A DNA stretch of 64,000 nucleotides from Mesodorylaimus sp. YZB2_4 (lineage: Eukaryota > Nematoda > Enoplea > Dorylaimida > Dorylaimidae), in NCBI GenBank assembly GCA_030248295.1, contig JASANH010000647.1:496001-560000 (forward strand), in the 5' to 3' direction. Under the pieces are notes generated by a model. It searched no databases, was not told the origin of the DNA, and was given only the letters and a program-made list of their open reading frames with translations. How positions within the stretch are numbered: position 1 is the stretch's first letter; each line of letters opens with the position of its first letter. Positions 1 through 11,441 of the stretch are shown here, piece after piece. The position numbers and the translations under genes are program-made.

Positions 1-1333
1 TGTAGTGTAGGATGGGGTGGGGCGTGGAGGGCGGTAGTGACGCTCACCGTTTCTTAGCTGTAGATTTCTTTTCGGCCTATCCTAATGTATATTACATGCA
101 CCTATATTAATCCAAAGGACCCTGGTTCAAATTCCAGCCCCTCCCAGTGTTCTGTAAGCCTGATATCGTAGTCCTCACTATATGCCGTAGGACCATGGTG
201 TTGAAGCTGACGATAATCTGGGCCGTACTGTACATGCGCCTCCCGCGCGACTGAGTAATCACTTTGATGTGTCCCTTACACATACAGAATTTCGCACTTT
301 GGTGCGGGTCTGAGGTATCATGAAAATAAAAGTGATGGCAACATTAAAACAGGATTTTGCGTTAATTTTCATCACTATTCAAATTTGTAGGCTTGCGAGT
401 TAGGATCATTGTCATAATTTTCAATATCGACTGGTTCACAGCAAAAGGTCGCGGGAAGTGAATATGACCCCTTTGTCGTCCTTACGAAAGTTTTTTTATG
501 GACCTGTAGTCAATCATAATCGTAAGATAACAAAAGCAGTTTCCACGGAAACAAGATTTGAACAACATGAGCTCATGAGACTCGAGTACGTGCAGGAGTC
601 ACGCTTTGTATATACTTTATCCGCCTGATTTTAGCGCGAGCTGGATTTTAGCCAAATACTCGGTTTCGACAGCACCACCTGTTTTCGCTTTAGCAAGTTC
701 CAAAACATTGGGAGGGCACATCAGATATTTATAGAAAATTTTAAAATCGACAGTAACTAGAAGTAAAGCAGTGGGTGTTCAAAATGTATAAAAAGTCATG
801 TTCTGCGCAACGTCGGGCCACTTATATATCATGCTTATAATTTAACTATTTTCCGTAATTGTGAATCTCAATCGAAGCTGATTCGGCAAGTCGCTGCAGA
901 GCATAAAAAGCCACTGATTTAATTTTGTGCTTTTGTGCTTTTGTGCTTCGAAGACATGGATTGTGCTTCTGGTTCAAATGATGATGACAGTGTGATGCGG
1001 TCGAAAGGTCAGCTTGAAGTTCTTGTGCCTGTTGCTTCGCGAAAAATATCATACTGTACATCAAATTACGTTCCGAATGCACTCACTGATATGAGATCCT
1101 GCTGCTTCGCTCTAGTCTGTGTTTGGTTATGTTCAAGAGGGAGACCTTTTATCCGACAATACTATCAGTAAGTGGGTATTTAATAGCACACCAAATAGAT
1201 GGTCAGCTTGACCATAATTGACATTCAAGCTTGATATTCGATAGAGCACATAAAATTTTTGAGAAAACAGCTGAAATCCGTGGTCAAGTTCGAATCACGG
1301 AGGCTTCAAGTTCGACATGATTGTTCCAACAGC
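1..1333. other. Non-coding flank, no gene recognised
   Basis: No reading frame here has recognisable protein features; the overlapping short frames at 846-1171 look like chance. A B-box-like string (ggttcaaattcc, around 123-135) resembles the internal promoter of tRNA genes or tRNA-derived SINEs, but I could not fold a tRNA around it. Confidence 0.5.
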
Positions 1334-1990
1334 TTACGAAGCTTGTTCGGACGACCCATTTGGACCAGAATCATTGGAAGACTTGTCTCCGCTGTTGCTG
1401 TTGCTCTTGGCTGCAGCGCGACGGCTACGAGCGCCAACTTGTTCTGACGACCCATTTGGTCCAGAGTCGTTGGAAGATTGGTCTCCGCTGTTGCTGTTGC
1501 TCTTGGCTGCAGCGCGACGGTTGCGCGCGCCGCCTTCTTCGGAAGATCCATTTGGACCAGAGTCGTTGGAAGATTGGTCGCCGCTGTTGCTGTTGCTCTT
1601 GGCCGCAGCGCGGCGTTTACGCGCGCCGACTTGTTCGGACGATCCGTTTGGTCCAGAGTCGTTGGACGATTGGTCTCCACTGCTCGATTTCTTACCTTGT
1701 GGTGCGGCGGCAGTGATGGCAACGAAAACTGTAAAGGCAAGACAGCTATGAGCTTCAGTTGCTGGAAGGGGTGGTGCAGGACACTGCAGCATTCTGTGGC
1801 CACGATCTCCAGGTAGTCCATTAAGGAGTACCGCACGTCAACAAGTTCAAGTTATGATAGTAAGCACCCGACAAAAGTTTGACAGGCAAAGTGACAGCAA
1901 ATCAGACCAGCATCAGTCCGTGGGCTGCTTTCCCGAAGTAGCACTACAGTACTTACCAACGAGAGCAAGTACGACAACCTTGAAGACCAT
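1334..1990 (-). CDS. Secreted protein made of 32-residue tandem repeats (two exons)
   Basis: Exon 1 is 1957-1990 and exon 2 is 1334-1728, joined over a 228-nt intron with a GTAAGT donor and a TTTACAG acceptor, giving 142 residues. The split codon restores a textbook signal peptide (MVFKVVVLALVVFVAITAAA), with cleavage expected after the Ala run. The mature chain is three full copies and one partial copy of a 32-residue unit starting GDQSSNDSGPNGSSE and containing a basic patch (ARKRRAAAK, ARNRRAAAK, ARSRRAAAK), then SNSNS. It has no cysteines and is rich in Ser, Asn and Gly, so it is probably disordered. The basic patches could be proprotein-convertase sites, nucleic-acid-binding patches or neither. 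I recognise no family; an extracellular matrix, glandular or antimicrobial role would be guesswork. The start is chosen because only this exon supplies a signal peptide in phase. Confidence 0.72.
1337..1678 (-). repeat. 96-bp in-frame tandem repeat, about 3.5 units
   Basis: The unit encodes 32 residues and lies wholly inside exon 2 of the secreted protein. The copies are nearly identical at the DNA level, differing mainly around the basic patch and at one E/Q position, which points to recent unequal exchange. The last unit is truncated after 18 residues and ends in the stop codon. Confidence 0.85.
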
Positions 1991-2088
1991 TTTGTCTCAG
2001 TTGGGATAGTTGGTGCGCTGACGACAGTCTGAGTTTCAGAAAGATTAGATTGACTTTCGAAGAATGAATGCCAGCACAAATGGCTGCC

Positions 2089-2100
2089 TCCTTTTATGCA
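2089..2100 (-). promoter_or_regulatory. Possible TATA box for the repeat-protein gene
   Basis: On the minus strand the sequence reads GCATAAAAGGAGG about 100 nt upstream of the start codon at 1990. The motif is only TATA-like and is unsupported beyond its position. Confidence 0.3.
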
Positions 2101-4509
2101 AGGCAGACCGTGGGGGCGTGGTTCTGTGATGAACAAAAAGAGATCTGGTTTGAAGTCAATCAAAACCCACTGCAATTTTGCGTGGGATGGCATCTTATCC
2201 AGCGACCAGGCAACGCCCATCCCACTCCAGCCTAAACAGTCAAATCGTATTCCACTTTAATCCGGATAACTACAGTAGCCATTGTTGTTTCGAGATCCGT
2301 CACCATCCTGACACAAGGGCGTTGCCATCCATACTCTGACATCCTGGTATCCGTGCAATGTGTACGTGGAAGAAACTATTAGGACGGTTTAGGATTTTGT
2401 TGTTTTCTCAGGCTTTCTTCGACCTGTACTCTTCGTCAGTGTCACGAGGTGTGTGGGCAGTGAAACTGGTACAGACTCGATTGATCCTCTTCCCACCCCC
2501 TATTCTTCACCTTGTCCTTTTTTTATTTTTCAGCGACCGTTTACTTTTGGATTTGCCATGTGAATGAAGGTTCATTTCAAGAACTGAATGGAAGTTTTAA
2601 GTCTCGAAGTTGCACAATTAGTTGCAGAGCAGATGTACTGTTAGGGTCAGCCAGTTCTGCTCATAGATTTCATGAGCGGGTTATTAAAAATTTACACTTC
2701 CGTTATTTGCCACATTCATCTGAATAACTGAATGGATGGGTGAATTTCTAGTGGTCGAGTTTCTGAGTAAATACGAAAGTCAGTCAAAGAGATTTTACCA
2801 AAACGGCTCCCCAAAGCTCGGAATTGATATAGATCCTAGTTGAATGAGTTGTCAAGTGGGCAGATGAGAATTAGGTTGTTTTCTTTCGCTTCGCATGAGC
2901 ACGAGTCACGAGTTTTGTGTGGGTAGTAATACTAATAAAAACTGGATTCTAGCATTGTTCTTTTTCTTTCTGCCACGCCATGTTGCGTCAGCATCCTTTT
3001 TTATTTGATTGGTGCATTTTGGACCGGAAGTTATAAGTGTCATCATATGACTTCCAGAACAGACTATTGTTATGGTCTATACGTTCTCTCATTCATGAAT
3101 GATTGTGTCAATGTAAACGAACTCTTGCTTTTAGTGAAGCCTATCTGAGTAAATTCAAAATTTGCTTGAACAGCTCGTACTACATTGTTGGTGTGCTCTC
3201 ATTGAATTGAAAGCTTGTTGTGCTCGTTGCTGGCGGTACTGCATGTGAGTCTTCAAGCCTGGTTGGCGTCACTATGGTACAACATAAAGTCACTTCACAC
3301 CTGCAAGCATTTACATGGATCAATTTTACAGTATCCTCAAAGTCGTATTTGTACGGAGTCTTTTGGGCATGGCAGTAACTTGAGAAATGCATCAAATCTC
3401 TGAGTTTTGAAGTTAATCAGACAATTAATGCAGTTCAACATACCATGGACATAAATGGGACTGATGCTGTTTTTCCAGGTGATTTCGGGTGGGAGCCCGA
3501 ACTCAAACTGAAACGGAGTTTTGGCACTGCTAATCGTGGTAGATTTGTAGTTTGTCTCCCAAGTGTGCAGATATTGAATGTTCTTGATCAGTTTAATGCT
3601 TGTTGTGTGTTTCAACCATGTTACTGCAATTGAAAAGGAGCTACATATATGAATAACCAGAACTTTACAAACGGTGCCCAAATGTCAAGGACACCATTAT
3701 GATTTACTGTAGTGGTCACTTTTCAGCTTCTTCTGGCCGCGTGGTCGATGTGTATGGGTCGGTCGACCATCTTGGTATTTGATAACCATGGTAACCAGTA
3801 ATCACGGCAGAATGGCACAGACATAGACACCACACGTCCTCCAGATAGCCATCGATAGACACACAGGGTGCTCTGTGATCATTTTGTCTGCTGATACAAG
3901 TTTCGATCAAGTGCGCTGGGTTCAAATTCCGGCGGGTTCAAGTCTTTGTCAAGAAAAAATATGCGAATAATTACTGAAACCTTTTTTAAATTTTTTGTGG
4001 GCCGGAGCCCGTTTTTGCCTTTTTGCTTACCAGCAGTAAAACCTTATAAGCAAGACTGTGAGGGGACCAGGGACCACTGGGAGCAATCCGATGATACCAG
4101 GTGATTGCCGAGACAGCGGCGAACAGCCACACTGGCGCTTCTGAAATCGAGACCGTAGGATCATCCTCATTGTCAGGTCCAGCTTGCAGGCCATGCCTTC
4201 GCGCGAGAAGACTACATGCATTTGTCACAACCCGAAGAGAGTCCCCAAAAAAGAAGTGATGGAGACATTTCGCCTGAAACCAATATCTGCATCAGCCTGT
4301 TGATGGAACCTGAGCTCACCTAACGTAACTCGTATGTACCTGCAGGTCCGTGGTCCAATACAAAATATGCACTTGAATTTATCGATTCATCAAAGTTTAT
4401 CGAAGATCTTGCACGCACCCCAAAATTACAAATGTCCAATGCCGCATGTCCTCATCGCAATTCGTACGTGCATGCAATTCTCTTACATACATTCGATTAG
4501 CCCGATGCA

Positions 4510-4662
4510 GTCGATGGCCTGGCATGCAAGGTCAGCGAGGGTTAATGGTTCGCAAACCGACCTCCGGCACCGGGGATCGAGCACAGGACGATTCCAGCCA
4601 CTAGCTCCCAAGCGATGCGGAGGAAGAATGCTGAACCGCTGCACCACCGCGGCCGCTAACTA
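4510..4662 (-). repeat. tRNA-derived SINE-like element, copy 1
   Basis: On the minus strand it begins with an A-box-like string (tggtgcagcgg) followed by a B-box-like string (tgctcgatcccc), then a body that reads ggaggtcggtttgcgaacc and ccctcgctgaccttgca. The body is shared with the copy at 5750-6010, and the head with the copy at 27885-28150. Confidence 0.55.
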
Positions 4663-5749
4663 CTGAAACTGTGAGTTTTTGGTGTTGTTCCTGAAAGCAC
4701 AGCTACGACACTCGCATGCAAATATCCCTCAAGATGGACGGAAGCTACCAGTGGTTTGACCATGGGCTGTACAAGATCCCGCATCCCCGCTGGAAGAATG
4801 TGGACTTAACTCGGTTGCTTGTCGTTCCTGAAACCATCGAGACTGGATTTGGCAGAGTCCAAGTGGGCTAAAAACTAAAATCCTTGGCTCGCCCAAGGGC
4901 CACCTGAGGCTTACCAGAAGAGGGCTCACGCCAGGAACGATCCCACGCAGGCCGCGACAACTCGTGTGTTTAGTTAGCCGCCACACCACAATAGCCGTGT
5001 ACACTCTCAATTCGGGGAGCGGCCGCACATGTCGGGCAAGACGAGGTTCTGACTGCCGAAGTTCTCAAAGGTACTCTTCTTAACCACGAACCCAAGACCA
5101 ACCAAACCAACCACTCGACCTCGATCTCGCTCCAGGTCTCATGCACGGCCCTGTGTGGAGGGGCAGTCCACTTCCCTCAACCAGTGCACTCATAAGTGGA
5201 TAAGGTTCACTCAATGAAAGTAAGACCATATCGCTAGGCATGTAGACGGTTCGGCGGGTCGATGATGGGCGAGAGAAGAGTTTGTCATTTACTATATACG
5301 ACTATCATTAGTCGTAAAAAGGAGACAAGACTGCAACAAGCTTTGACAAAACACAAATACGGCGTCGAACCAGCACCAGTCGACGAAATTTTCGCGGGCA
5401 ATTGTGGTTCAGGGCTGATTAAATGAGATCTTGTGGATTTCATGGCTAAGATTCTAAATTCCAAATGTGGTCACTTCTGCAGATGGGCAGTTTGACCAAT
5501 GGTCTAGCAAACTGACCCCGCACTATCATGCACTGTCTCGCCTGTGATGCCTCAGGAGCAGAATTACCGAACGTAGGAAGCAAAATAAATATGGCAACGT
5601 CTCTGCATGCGTTCTCATTACTAGCAGAAGCTGAAGCCTCCACAGCCGCATCATGCAATTCAGTGTTACGGTCACACAAAGATGGGATTCTAGGGAGTCC
5701 AAGGTAACCAATTTTTAGTATCGCTATTACGAATCGTTCAGTTCTCTCT

Positions 5750-6010
5750 GTGCAACAGCGCAACAGCTCCTCAACCAAACAGCCCGCAGTGTTCAGCGTT
5801 CGTCTACCCGTATTGCTTGGTATGCAGATGGCGCGTCCTGAGTTCAATCCTCGGTGACGGAGGTCCGTTTTTGAACCATGAACCCTCGCTGACCTTGCAC
5901 GGCAGGCCGTGGGTGACTCATTTGGTACCCGTCGAAGCGCTCCGAGTGGAGGCACTGAAGCCAAACGAGTAGATAGTCTGCTGTCGAACACTGACGGCAC
6001 AGAGCCCAGC
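5750..6010 (+). repeat. tRNA-derived SINE-like element, copy 2
   Basis: The plus strand carries gagttcaatcctcgg (B-box-like), then ggaggtccgtttttgaacc and ccctcgctgaccttgcac in common with copy 1. Further on, gctccgagtggag and gagtagatagtctgctgtcg match the distal part of the copy at 27885-28150. Confidence 0.55.
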
Positions 6011-6189
6011 AGTCACTGAGGAAGACAGTGCCCTGTCCTAGGTACTGCGTGGGGACACACAGAGGGAAACTTCCCTGTGGGTCGCCACAGATTTTTTCCG
6101 CGTTTCTGTTTCATGTGCATTATGAACTATGGGAAAGCGTAATGCAACATGTACAGTAGGTGGTAACAGATCTTCTCGTTACAAGTCGT

Positions 6190-7045
6190 CTTCTGCTATT
6201 ATTATTTCAGACCAGAGAAAAACATGGATGACCCGCAAGAGAACATCGCTAGCCGTCAAGTCGAACTTCACAAAACCAAGAATTATAATGTGTGGCCAGG
6301 TGGCAAAGGAAAGCTTTCTGCAAAATATCAGAGACGTCTGGCCAACTGATCAGCGATGGCATAAGTCCTCAGAATTTTTGAATTCTTGATAATAAGGAAC
6401 GCGATCGTCGACAAAACGCGCAGGGTTTTTTCCAAACTCGCTTTTCAGGTTTTGGGCTTCGAACACTCAGGTTTCGATTTTCTCTCTCAAAAATACCCAA
6501 AAAGTCCAGAAGAATTTAAAATTCCCTGGACATTAGGCACTGACCACTGCTGACCACTTGGCCATATGCCCCCAAAATTTCTCAGAGGGCTTTTTTACAC
6601 TCATAAACAAATCGCAATTTTTAGGTTTGTCAAGCTCGACGCAACGGTTTGCAAGATTGCCTCTCCAAGTAATGCAAATGTTTGGAGTTGGACGACAGAA
6701 ATATTTGTGGGGAGTGAAAATGAAGTGGAAATATCCGTTTTTTATTTAAAAAAGTTGAAGTTGTCGTTGCGCCATATTCATATAAGCATCATGGATCTTT
6801 TACATTATCAGCTTGTAAAGCACGTACAGCAGATCCATGATGAGCAATGTGGCAAAGCTTTGAGGAAAGGCCCTGCTTGCGCCATGGCCCTGTGATAATA
6901 AAATATACTGTTTGTCATGCGGAGGAACCTTCCAAAAAAAGTTCATGCGTTATTGATTGTTAAAAAAAATTTCAAGTACCTTTTTCACATGATCCGATCC
7001 GATCCGATCCGACAAACCCCCATCCGATCCGGTCGTGAGCGCATG
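6190..7045 (+). repeat. Dispersed repeat, longer copy
   Basis: Three blocks recur in the same order at 25.94-26.32 kb: gaccagagaaaaacatggatgac, gatccatgatgagcaatgtgg with gcaaagctttgag, and ccgacaaacccc followed by catccgatccgg. The spacing differs, so one copy has indels. I see no intact open frame or terminal repeats, so the class is unknown. Confidence 0.45.
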
Positions 7046-8114
7046 GGGGTTGATCTCGATATTTCCAAGTGTACTTTGTATTTGACACGTGTCATTTCGG
7101 GCTTTCAGTCTCATCTTACGACGCTCACAAAAGGAACTGCTAAGTCAGCAGACCGTACTCTTGTCAGATGCTGGAAACTGCGCAGTAGTTGGGCGCCGAA
7201 CATGATCACTAATTCGAATTTTCCCTGCTACCGTACGAGAGTGGTATAGCGCTCCTGTGCCTGCGTAGATACTCTCGTATACCGGCTGTGTGATGACTGT
7301 CTTAGCAGAGTGGTGACAGCCTGGAATCTAGTTTACGTTCATGCACATCACCACAAGCAGCCGGGTGCACGTTTACACAAATGATTTGCCTGGCCGCGAG
7401 TCGAACACTCGCAGGTAATGCTGTAAAGAGAAATGCGTGCACAGAGCGGCTAGTAAAGTCTCAGGGCCCCGTGCACTGTCTGCTCTATGTACTCCATGCA
7501 TTGGCTAGGACATCCGATACCTTTGCCTAGTTGAGGCAGTCGACTGCCAGGAGTCTGGTCTCGTCAGGTAGCGTGGCAGTCGATAAATACTGGTCACATT
7601 TTATCTCTCGTCCCAAGACACACATAAGGCGGCACAAGAAAATGAAATGAAACCGTAGCTTGCAAAATATCAAGTTTATAAGTGTCTGGCAAATCAAATT
7701 TTTTTCAGTTTTCATCTCGTGACTTTTTCTGCATGAAATCGGTCATTTACGTTCCACAAGTTGGCCTCACCACTGAAACCATGCCTACCCTAGCTAAACC
7801 GTTCGTGGGAGATGACCCCCGAAATACCACTATGCGTGTTGCTTGGGTGACCTGCTTTGTTGGACTCCAAAAAATATGGTGTCAGAATTTACCAGCAACC
7901 AAACTTCATCATTTCCATACTCTACCACGAGGAATGCTAGTATCAGATACGGAATGCACAAAAACCGAATGTCATATAAACGAAAACGTCACTTTATCGG
8001 CGCCTAGAAAGAAATAGTAAAACCCTAATTTTTTCAAAAAGAAACTACTCTTTGCTCTATCGTTATTCTAACCTTTATGAAATATATTTCTTCCGCCGCA
8101 TTCCTGACTTTTCT

Positions 8115-9573
8115 TTAGGCGGATTTCGCTTTTTCGGCCAACTTGCGTTTCAGCGATTCGGGCATTTCCGGTGGCGGAGGACGCGGGATGGCGAAAACTA
8201 CCTTGACCGAGTCGTAAATGAACCATTGCAATCCCGTCAACGTACCGATCATGATGATCCTAGCCGTCAATCCCTTCCACAAACCAGCCCAGCCCAATTG
8301 CCGAGCGATTTCGAGCGGACCCGAACCGTGAGCTTGATTCAGTTTCGATACGACCGAGTCAGCCGGATGCGACACCAAAGCGCAGAAAACGCCAGCTGAA
8401 AAGCAAAAGAATTCAATCTCATAACAAGCACAGCCATTACATGACCTTACCGATATAACCAGCGACAAAAGTGACAGTAAGCTGCTCGGCGTACGTGCAC
8501 TCGGAACGAGGTTTGGGCACGACGTATTTGTACAAAGCTTCAACGGTACGTTCGAAACAGGCGAATTTCATCATTGTATATGGAATTTGACGCATCCACA
8601 AGGGCGGCAATCCCTTGTAGAAACCGCGAATGCCTTCGGCTTTCCAAATCATCGGAGCGCAACCGCGCAGCGTCGGTGGAGCACCAGGCATGGTTTGAAT
8701 GCGGACTTTCGTAGCTTCCATGGGTGCTAGCAGAATGTCGGCGAAAAACTCGGCAGAAGCGGAGGCCGCCAAATACAAACTCGTACGCCAAGTGTACGAT
8801 AATTCCTAAAAGTTGGGGCGCAGTGATGAACCATTCAAATTAAAAGAAAATAAAACTTACGGGGCCCAGCGCGTTGGCATAGACAATCTTAAACAATTCG
8901 TAGAAACCGAATTTCCCTAATCCTTGCAATGAGTAGCCGATAGCCGTCGGAGCCCATCCTTTAGCCAAAGCTCGAACGCCTTCTTCCTTGACCGTCAGGC
9001 TGAAACCGTTCACGATGCCTTTGTATTTCAGCGGGTCGACCTGAAACGCAAAGAAAAGAAGATTTCACAAGAAAATCCGAGTTTTCTCTTACTTGCAAAC
9101 GACATTTGACCAAATCCAATGGCACAACAGCTGTGTGGGTGATGCCGCACGACAAGATACCACCGAAACCACACAGCGCATAGTACTTGCCCGATCCGAA
9201 CTCGCAGCTGTATTTCGCTGAAACAGGAAGCCTACTTCAGATGAGAGCTCAGACAAATGACTTGGAGATCATGTGGAGCATGTATAAGAACAGTTGCACC
9301 AACCTTGTCCGAACACACTGTCTAGGCTGAGGCTAAACATTCACAAAATTCGTGTCGCCACGTTGCAACAGAATTTTCCTCCAATACAAAGGCCTACGCG
9401 TAACACTATTCCCTGTTCTCTTTCTCGGAAAATGTCATAAAAAACAAAGGCTTACGAGCTTCTCCAGCGGCGGCGCCAGCTGGAGCGCAGCTAGCAGTTC
9501 GAATTCCAGGAATCGCAAATGGTGAGCGACCGGCTTTGACTTTTTCCATCAAGGTTTGGTCCGCAATACCCAT
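8115..9573 (-). CDS. SLC25A3: Mitochondrial phosphate carrier
   Basis: Imports inorganic phosphate with H+ across the inner mitochondrial membrane for ATP synthesis. Five exons (9456-9573, 9093-9217, 8861-9040, 8451-8805, 8115-8395) join in phase to 352 residues, the usual length for the family. All three carrier repeats show the Px[DE]xx[KR] signature: [20 protein letters not shown] and [10 protein letters not shown]. The phosphate-carrier block [20 protein letters not shown] starts the first repeat, with [20 protein letters not shown] and [19 protein letters not shown] in the matrix loops. An N-terminal stretch of about 45 residues rich in Ala, Lys and Arg precedes the carrier fold. All introns are GT-AG with TTTCAG or TTTAG acceptors. 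It lies head to head with LIPT2, suggesting a shared promoter region. Confidence 0.95.
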
Positions 9574-9889
9574 GATTTTCGATAATTAGCTACTATTGAC
9601 GATATGCGATGAAACGCACGGAATGATGAAATGTAAAATTAATCACAGAACACAAGAACAAGCAACCACGATCGGCCGACCGAAATAATAGAGGAGCATG
9701 GAACTTTGCTAACACGTGGAAAGCACGGGCCAAAGTCGAAGGCCATTTGCGCACACTTGCGATGTTGTTTTGATATAAATAGTTATGTAGTGAAAATTGT
9801 CCGCGTTAACGCGCCATTGTCAAACAAGCAAATAGGAAGAGAAAGTCGAATCGAATGGAATCATCTGCACGATCTTGCTTTACAGTACC
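9574..9889. promoter_or_regulatory. Bidirectional promoter region, SLC25A3 / LIPT2
   Basis: About 316 nt separate the two divergent start codons, and both genes have mitochondrial products. A TATA-like TATAAATA sits at 9774-9781, about 110 nt before the LIPT2 start. Shared regulation is inferred from layout only. Confidence 0.4.
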
Positions 9890-10654
9890 ATGACATCAGT
9901 TCAGATACCACGAGTTCTAGTAAAATGGTGTGGAAAAGGAATTTTGTATGCTGAGGGCTTACGCATTCAAAAGAAACACTTGGCTTCTCATTTCGAAGAA
10001 AATACTGAATCTTCTATTCCGAAAAACGTTTTACTTTTGTTGGAACATTCGCCAGTATACACGATCGGAATTCGAACGAAAGATTACTCAGCGGATGATG
10101 AGCGTCGGCTGCAAAGCTTAGGTGCCGACTTTTACAAGAGCGATCGCGGTGGTCTGATCACTTTTCATGGTCCTGGTCAATTAGTCGCTTATCCTATTCT
10201 AAATTTAGAACATTTCAAAAGTTGTGGCGGAGTTGGTGGAGGACCGAGGGGCGTCCGATGGTACGTATGCCAATTAGAACAATGTCTTATTCGTCTATGT
10301 TCCCAATATGGATTGACGGCCTCGGCCCCCGGCCCACCATTGACAGGTGTGTGGGTGAATGGACGCAAGATTGCCGCTATCGGGATACACGCAACCAAAC
10401 GATCGTTCGTCAGCCACGGTTTGGCTTTGAATTGCGACACGGACTTGACTTGGTTCGAACACATCGTGCCGTGCGGCTTGCAAGGAAAAGAAACAACGTC
10501 GTTATCAAAAGAGTTATCCAAAGAATCGAAGAATGCGCGAATCGGTGTGATGGACGTCATCCATCCTTTCGCCAAAGCATTTGCTCAACAGCTTCGGTGC
10601 GAGATCGTGTACGAGTCCGATAGCGATTTGGCTAGGAATGCACACACCGCGTAG
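9890..10654 (+). CDS. LIPT2: Lipoyl(octanoyl) transferase, mitochondrial
   Basis: Moves octanoate from acyl-carrier protein to a lysine of the glycine-cleavage H protein, the first step of mitochondrial lipoate assembly. This is a single-exon gene of 254 residues with the LipB signatures: LLLEHSPVYTIG, RGGLITFHGPGQLVAYPI, WVNGRKIAAIGIHA with the conserved Lys, SHGLALNCDTDL and the catalytic Cys in IVPCGL. An in-frame ATG lies five codons upstream (9875), but the chosen Met at 9890 gives the family's usual beginning; either is possible. A strong mitochondrial presequence is not obvious. The 3' end is short and no intron is needed. Confidence 0.93.
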   Translation: MTSVQIPRVLVKWCGKGILYAEGLRIQKKHLASHFEENTESSIPKNVLLLLEHSPVYTIGIRTKDYSADDERRLQSLGADFYKSDRGGLITFHGPGQLVAYPILNLEHFKSCGGVGGGPRGVRWYVCQLEQCLIRLCSQYGLTASAPGPPLTGVWVNGRKIAAIGIHATKRSFVSHGLALNCDTDLTWFEHIVPCGLQGKETTSLSKELSKESKNARIGVMDVIHPFAKAFAQQLRCEIVYESDSDLARNAHTA

Positions 10655-11441
10655 TTGCCTTCAAGTACGAGTGGATGTTGCTTGTATAGTTGACGACTGC
10701 CTTCGTGATCTGGTGTAGTCAGATCCATCGAATTCTGTGCAGTAGACTTGCGCTCGCCATTCGGCGCTTCGCGTAAAGAAAGCAAGCCATCATTAATCTG
10801 GTCAATACTCTGTTGGCTCATCTCATTAGCTGACATGCTGTAGTTCCCTTCTTTGATTCCGTCTTTATGTCATTTACAAAGGATGTTTTTAAAAAAACGT
10901 ACAGTTATGCTGTTTTACGTCAGCTGACGCCTGTTTTGATCATCTTTCCCCTTAGTTATTTTCAATGACGACAAAGAGAGGGTTAATGAAAGAGGCACAA
11001 GAGGACACCATGAAAGGCCTCTACGTGCGTCAGGACTAAATTGGATTTGACTAGGAGAGACTATGCGAGTGATAACGAGATAGTACAGCCCTCGTGTCGT
11101 GTGGGAACCTACTGTAGCTTCGATAAGTAACTTGGACAAGGATGGGTACTGGTTGCCAGGAGGAAGCCTTGCCAGGCGGGTGTAACTTTTTTGTTGGCAG
11201 CTCCTTTCTGAGAGGCTCTATTCATTCGGATTCCGATTAATTATGGTAATGAGAGTCAGTCTATATCCGGCTGTCCCAATCGTCGGCACTGGGGGCCGCT
11301 CCGAACCAAGTGCAAAGCTCTTGACGACTCCCTCGATGCATTGCACCTAGTCTTAGCGGATCAGTAAAGTAACACAAACTCGCCTCAATAAATTCTACCA
11401 TGGCAAGACGGTCGGGTACTGTACACTGTGCACTCAGTCAG
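10655..11441. other. Intergenic, no gene recognised
   Basis: This is the space between the 3' ends of LIPT2 and the bHLH-PAS gene, which converge. I see no further coding potential. An 83-codon minus-strand frame at 10585-10836 overlaps the LIPT2 3' end and is not supported. Confidence 0.5.

Larger units (their letters stand above)
1991..8114. other. Repeat-rich intergenic region
   Basis: No protein-coding gene is recognised across about 6 kb. The region holds two SINE-like copies (4510-4662, 5750-6010), one copy of a dispersed repeat shared with 25.9-26.3 kb (6190-7045), GATCC-rich simple sequence near 6988-7012, and a tRNA T-arm-like hairpin at 7396-7412 on the minus strand. Several 60-180-codon frames here run across the SINE copies and are not credible genes. 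Confidence 0.5.

Noticed and set aside
5446-6000. 184-codon minus-strand open frame
   Set aside because: It runs through a SINE-like copy; the part shared with other frames (ARSARVHGSKTDLRHRG-like) is translation of the repeat, not a protein family.
7396-7412. tRNA T-arm-like hairpin on the minus strand (GCGAG, loop TGTTCGA, CTCGC)
   Set aside because: The matching 5' acceptor stem and anticodon arm could not be found, so it is at best a tRNA-derived fragment.
10585-10836. 83-codon minus-strand frame overlapping the LIPT2 3' end
   Set aside because: No domain, no splice partners and overlap with a well-supported gene; probably a shadow.
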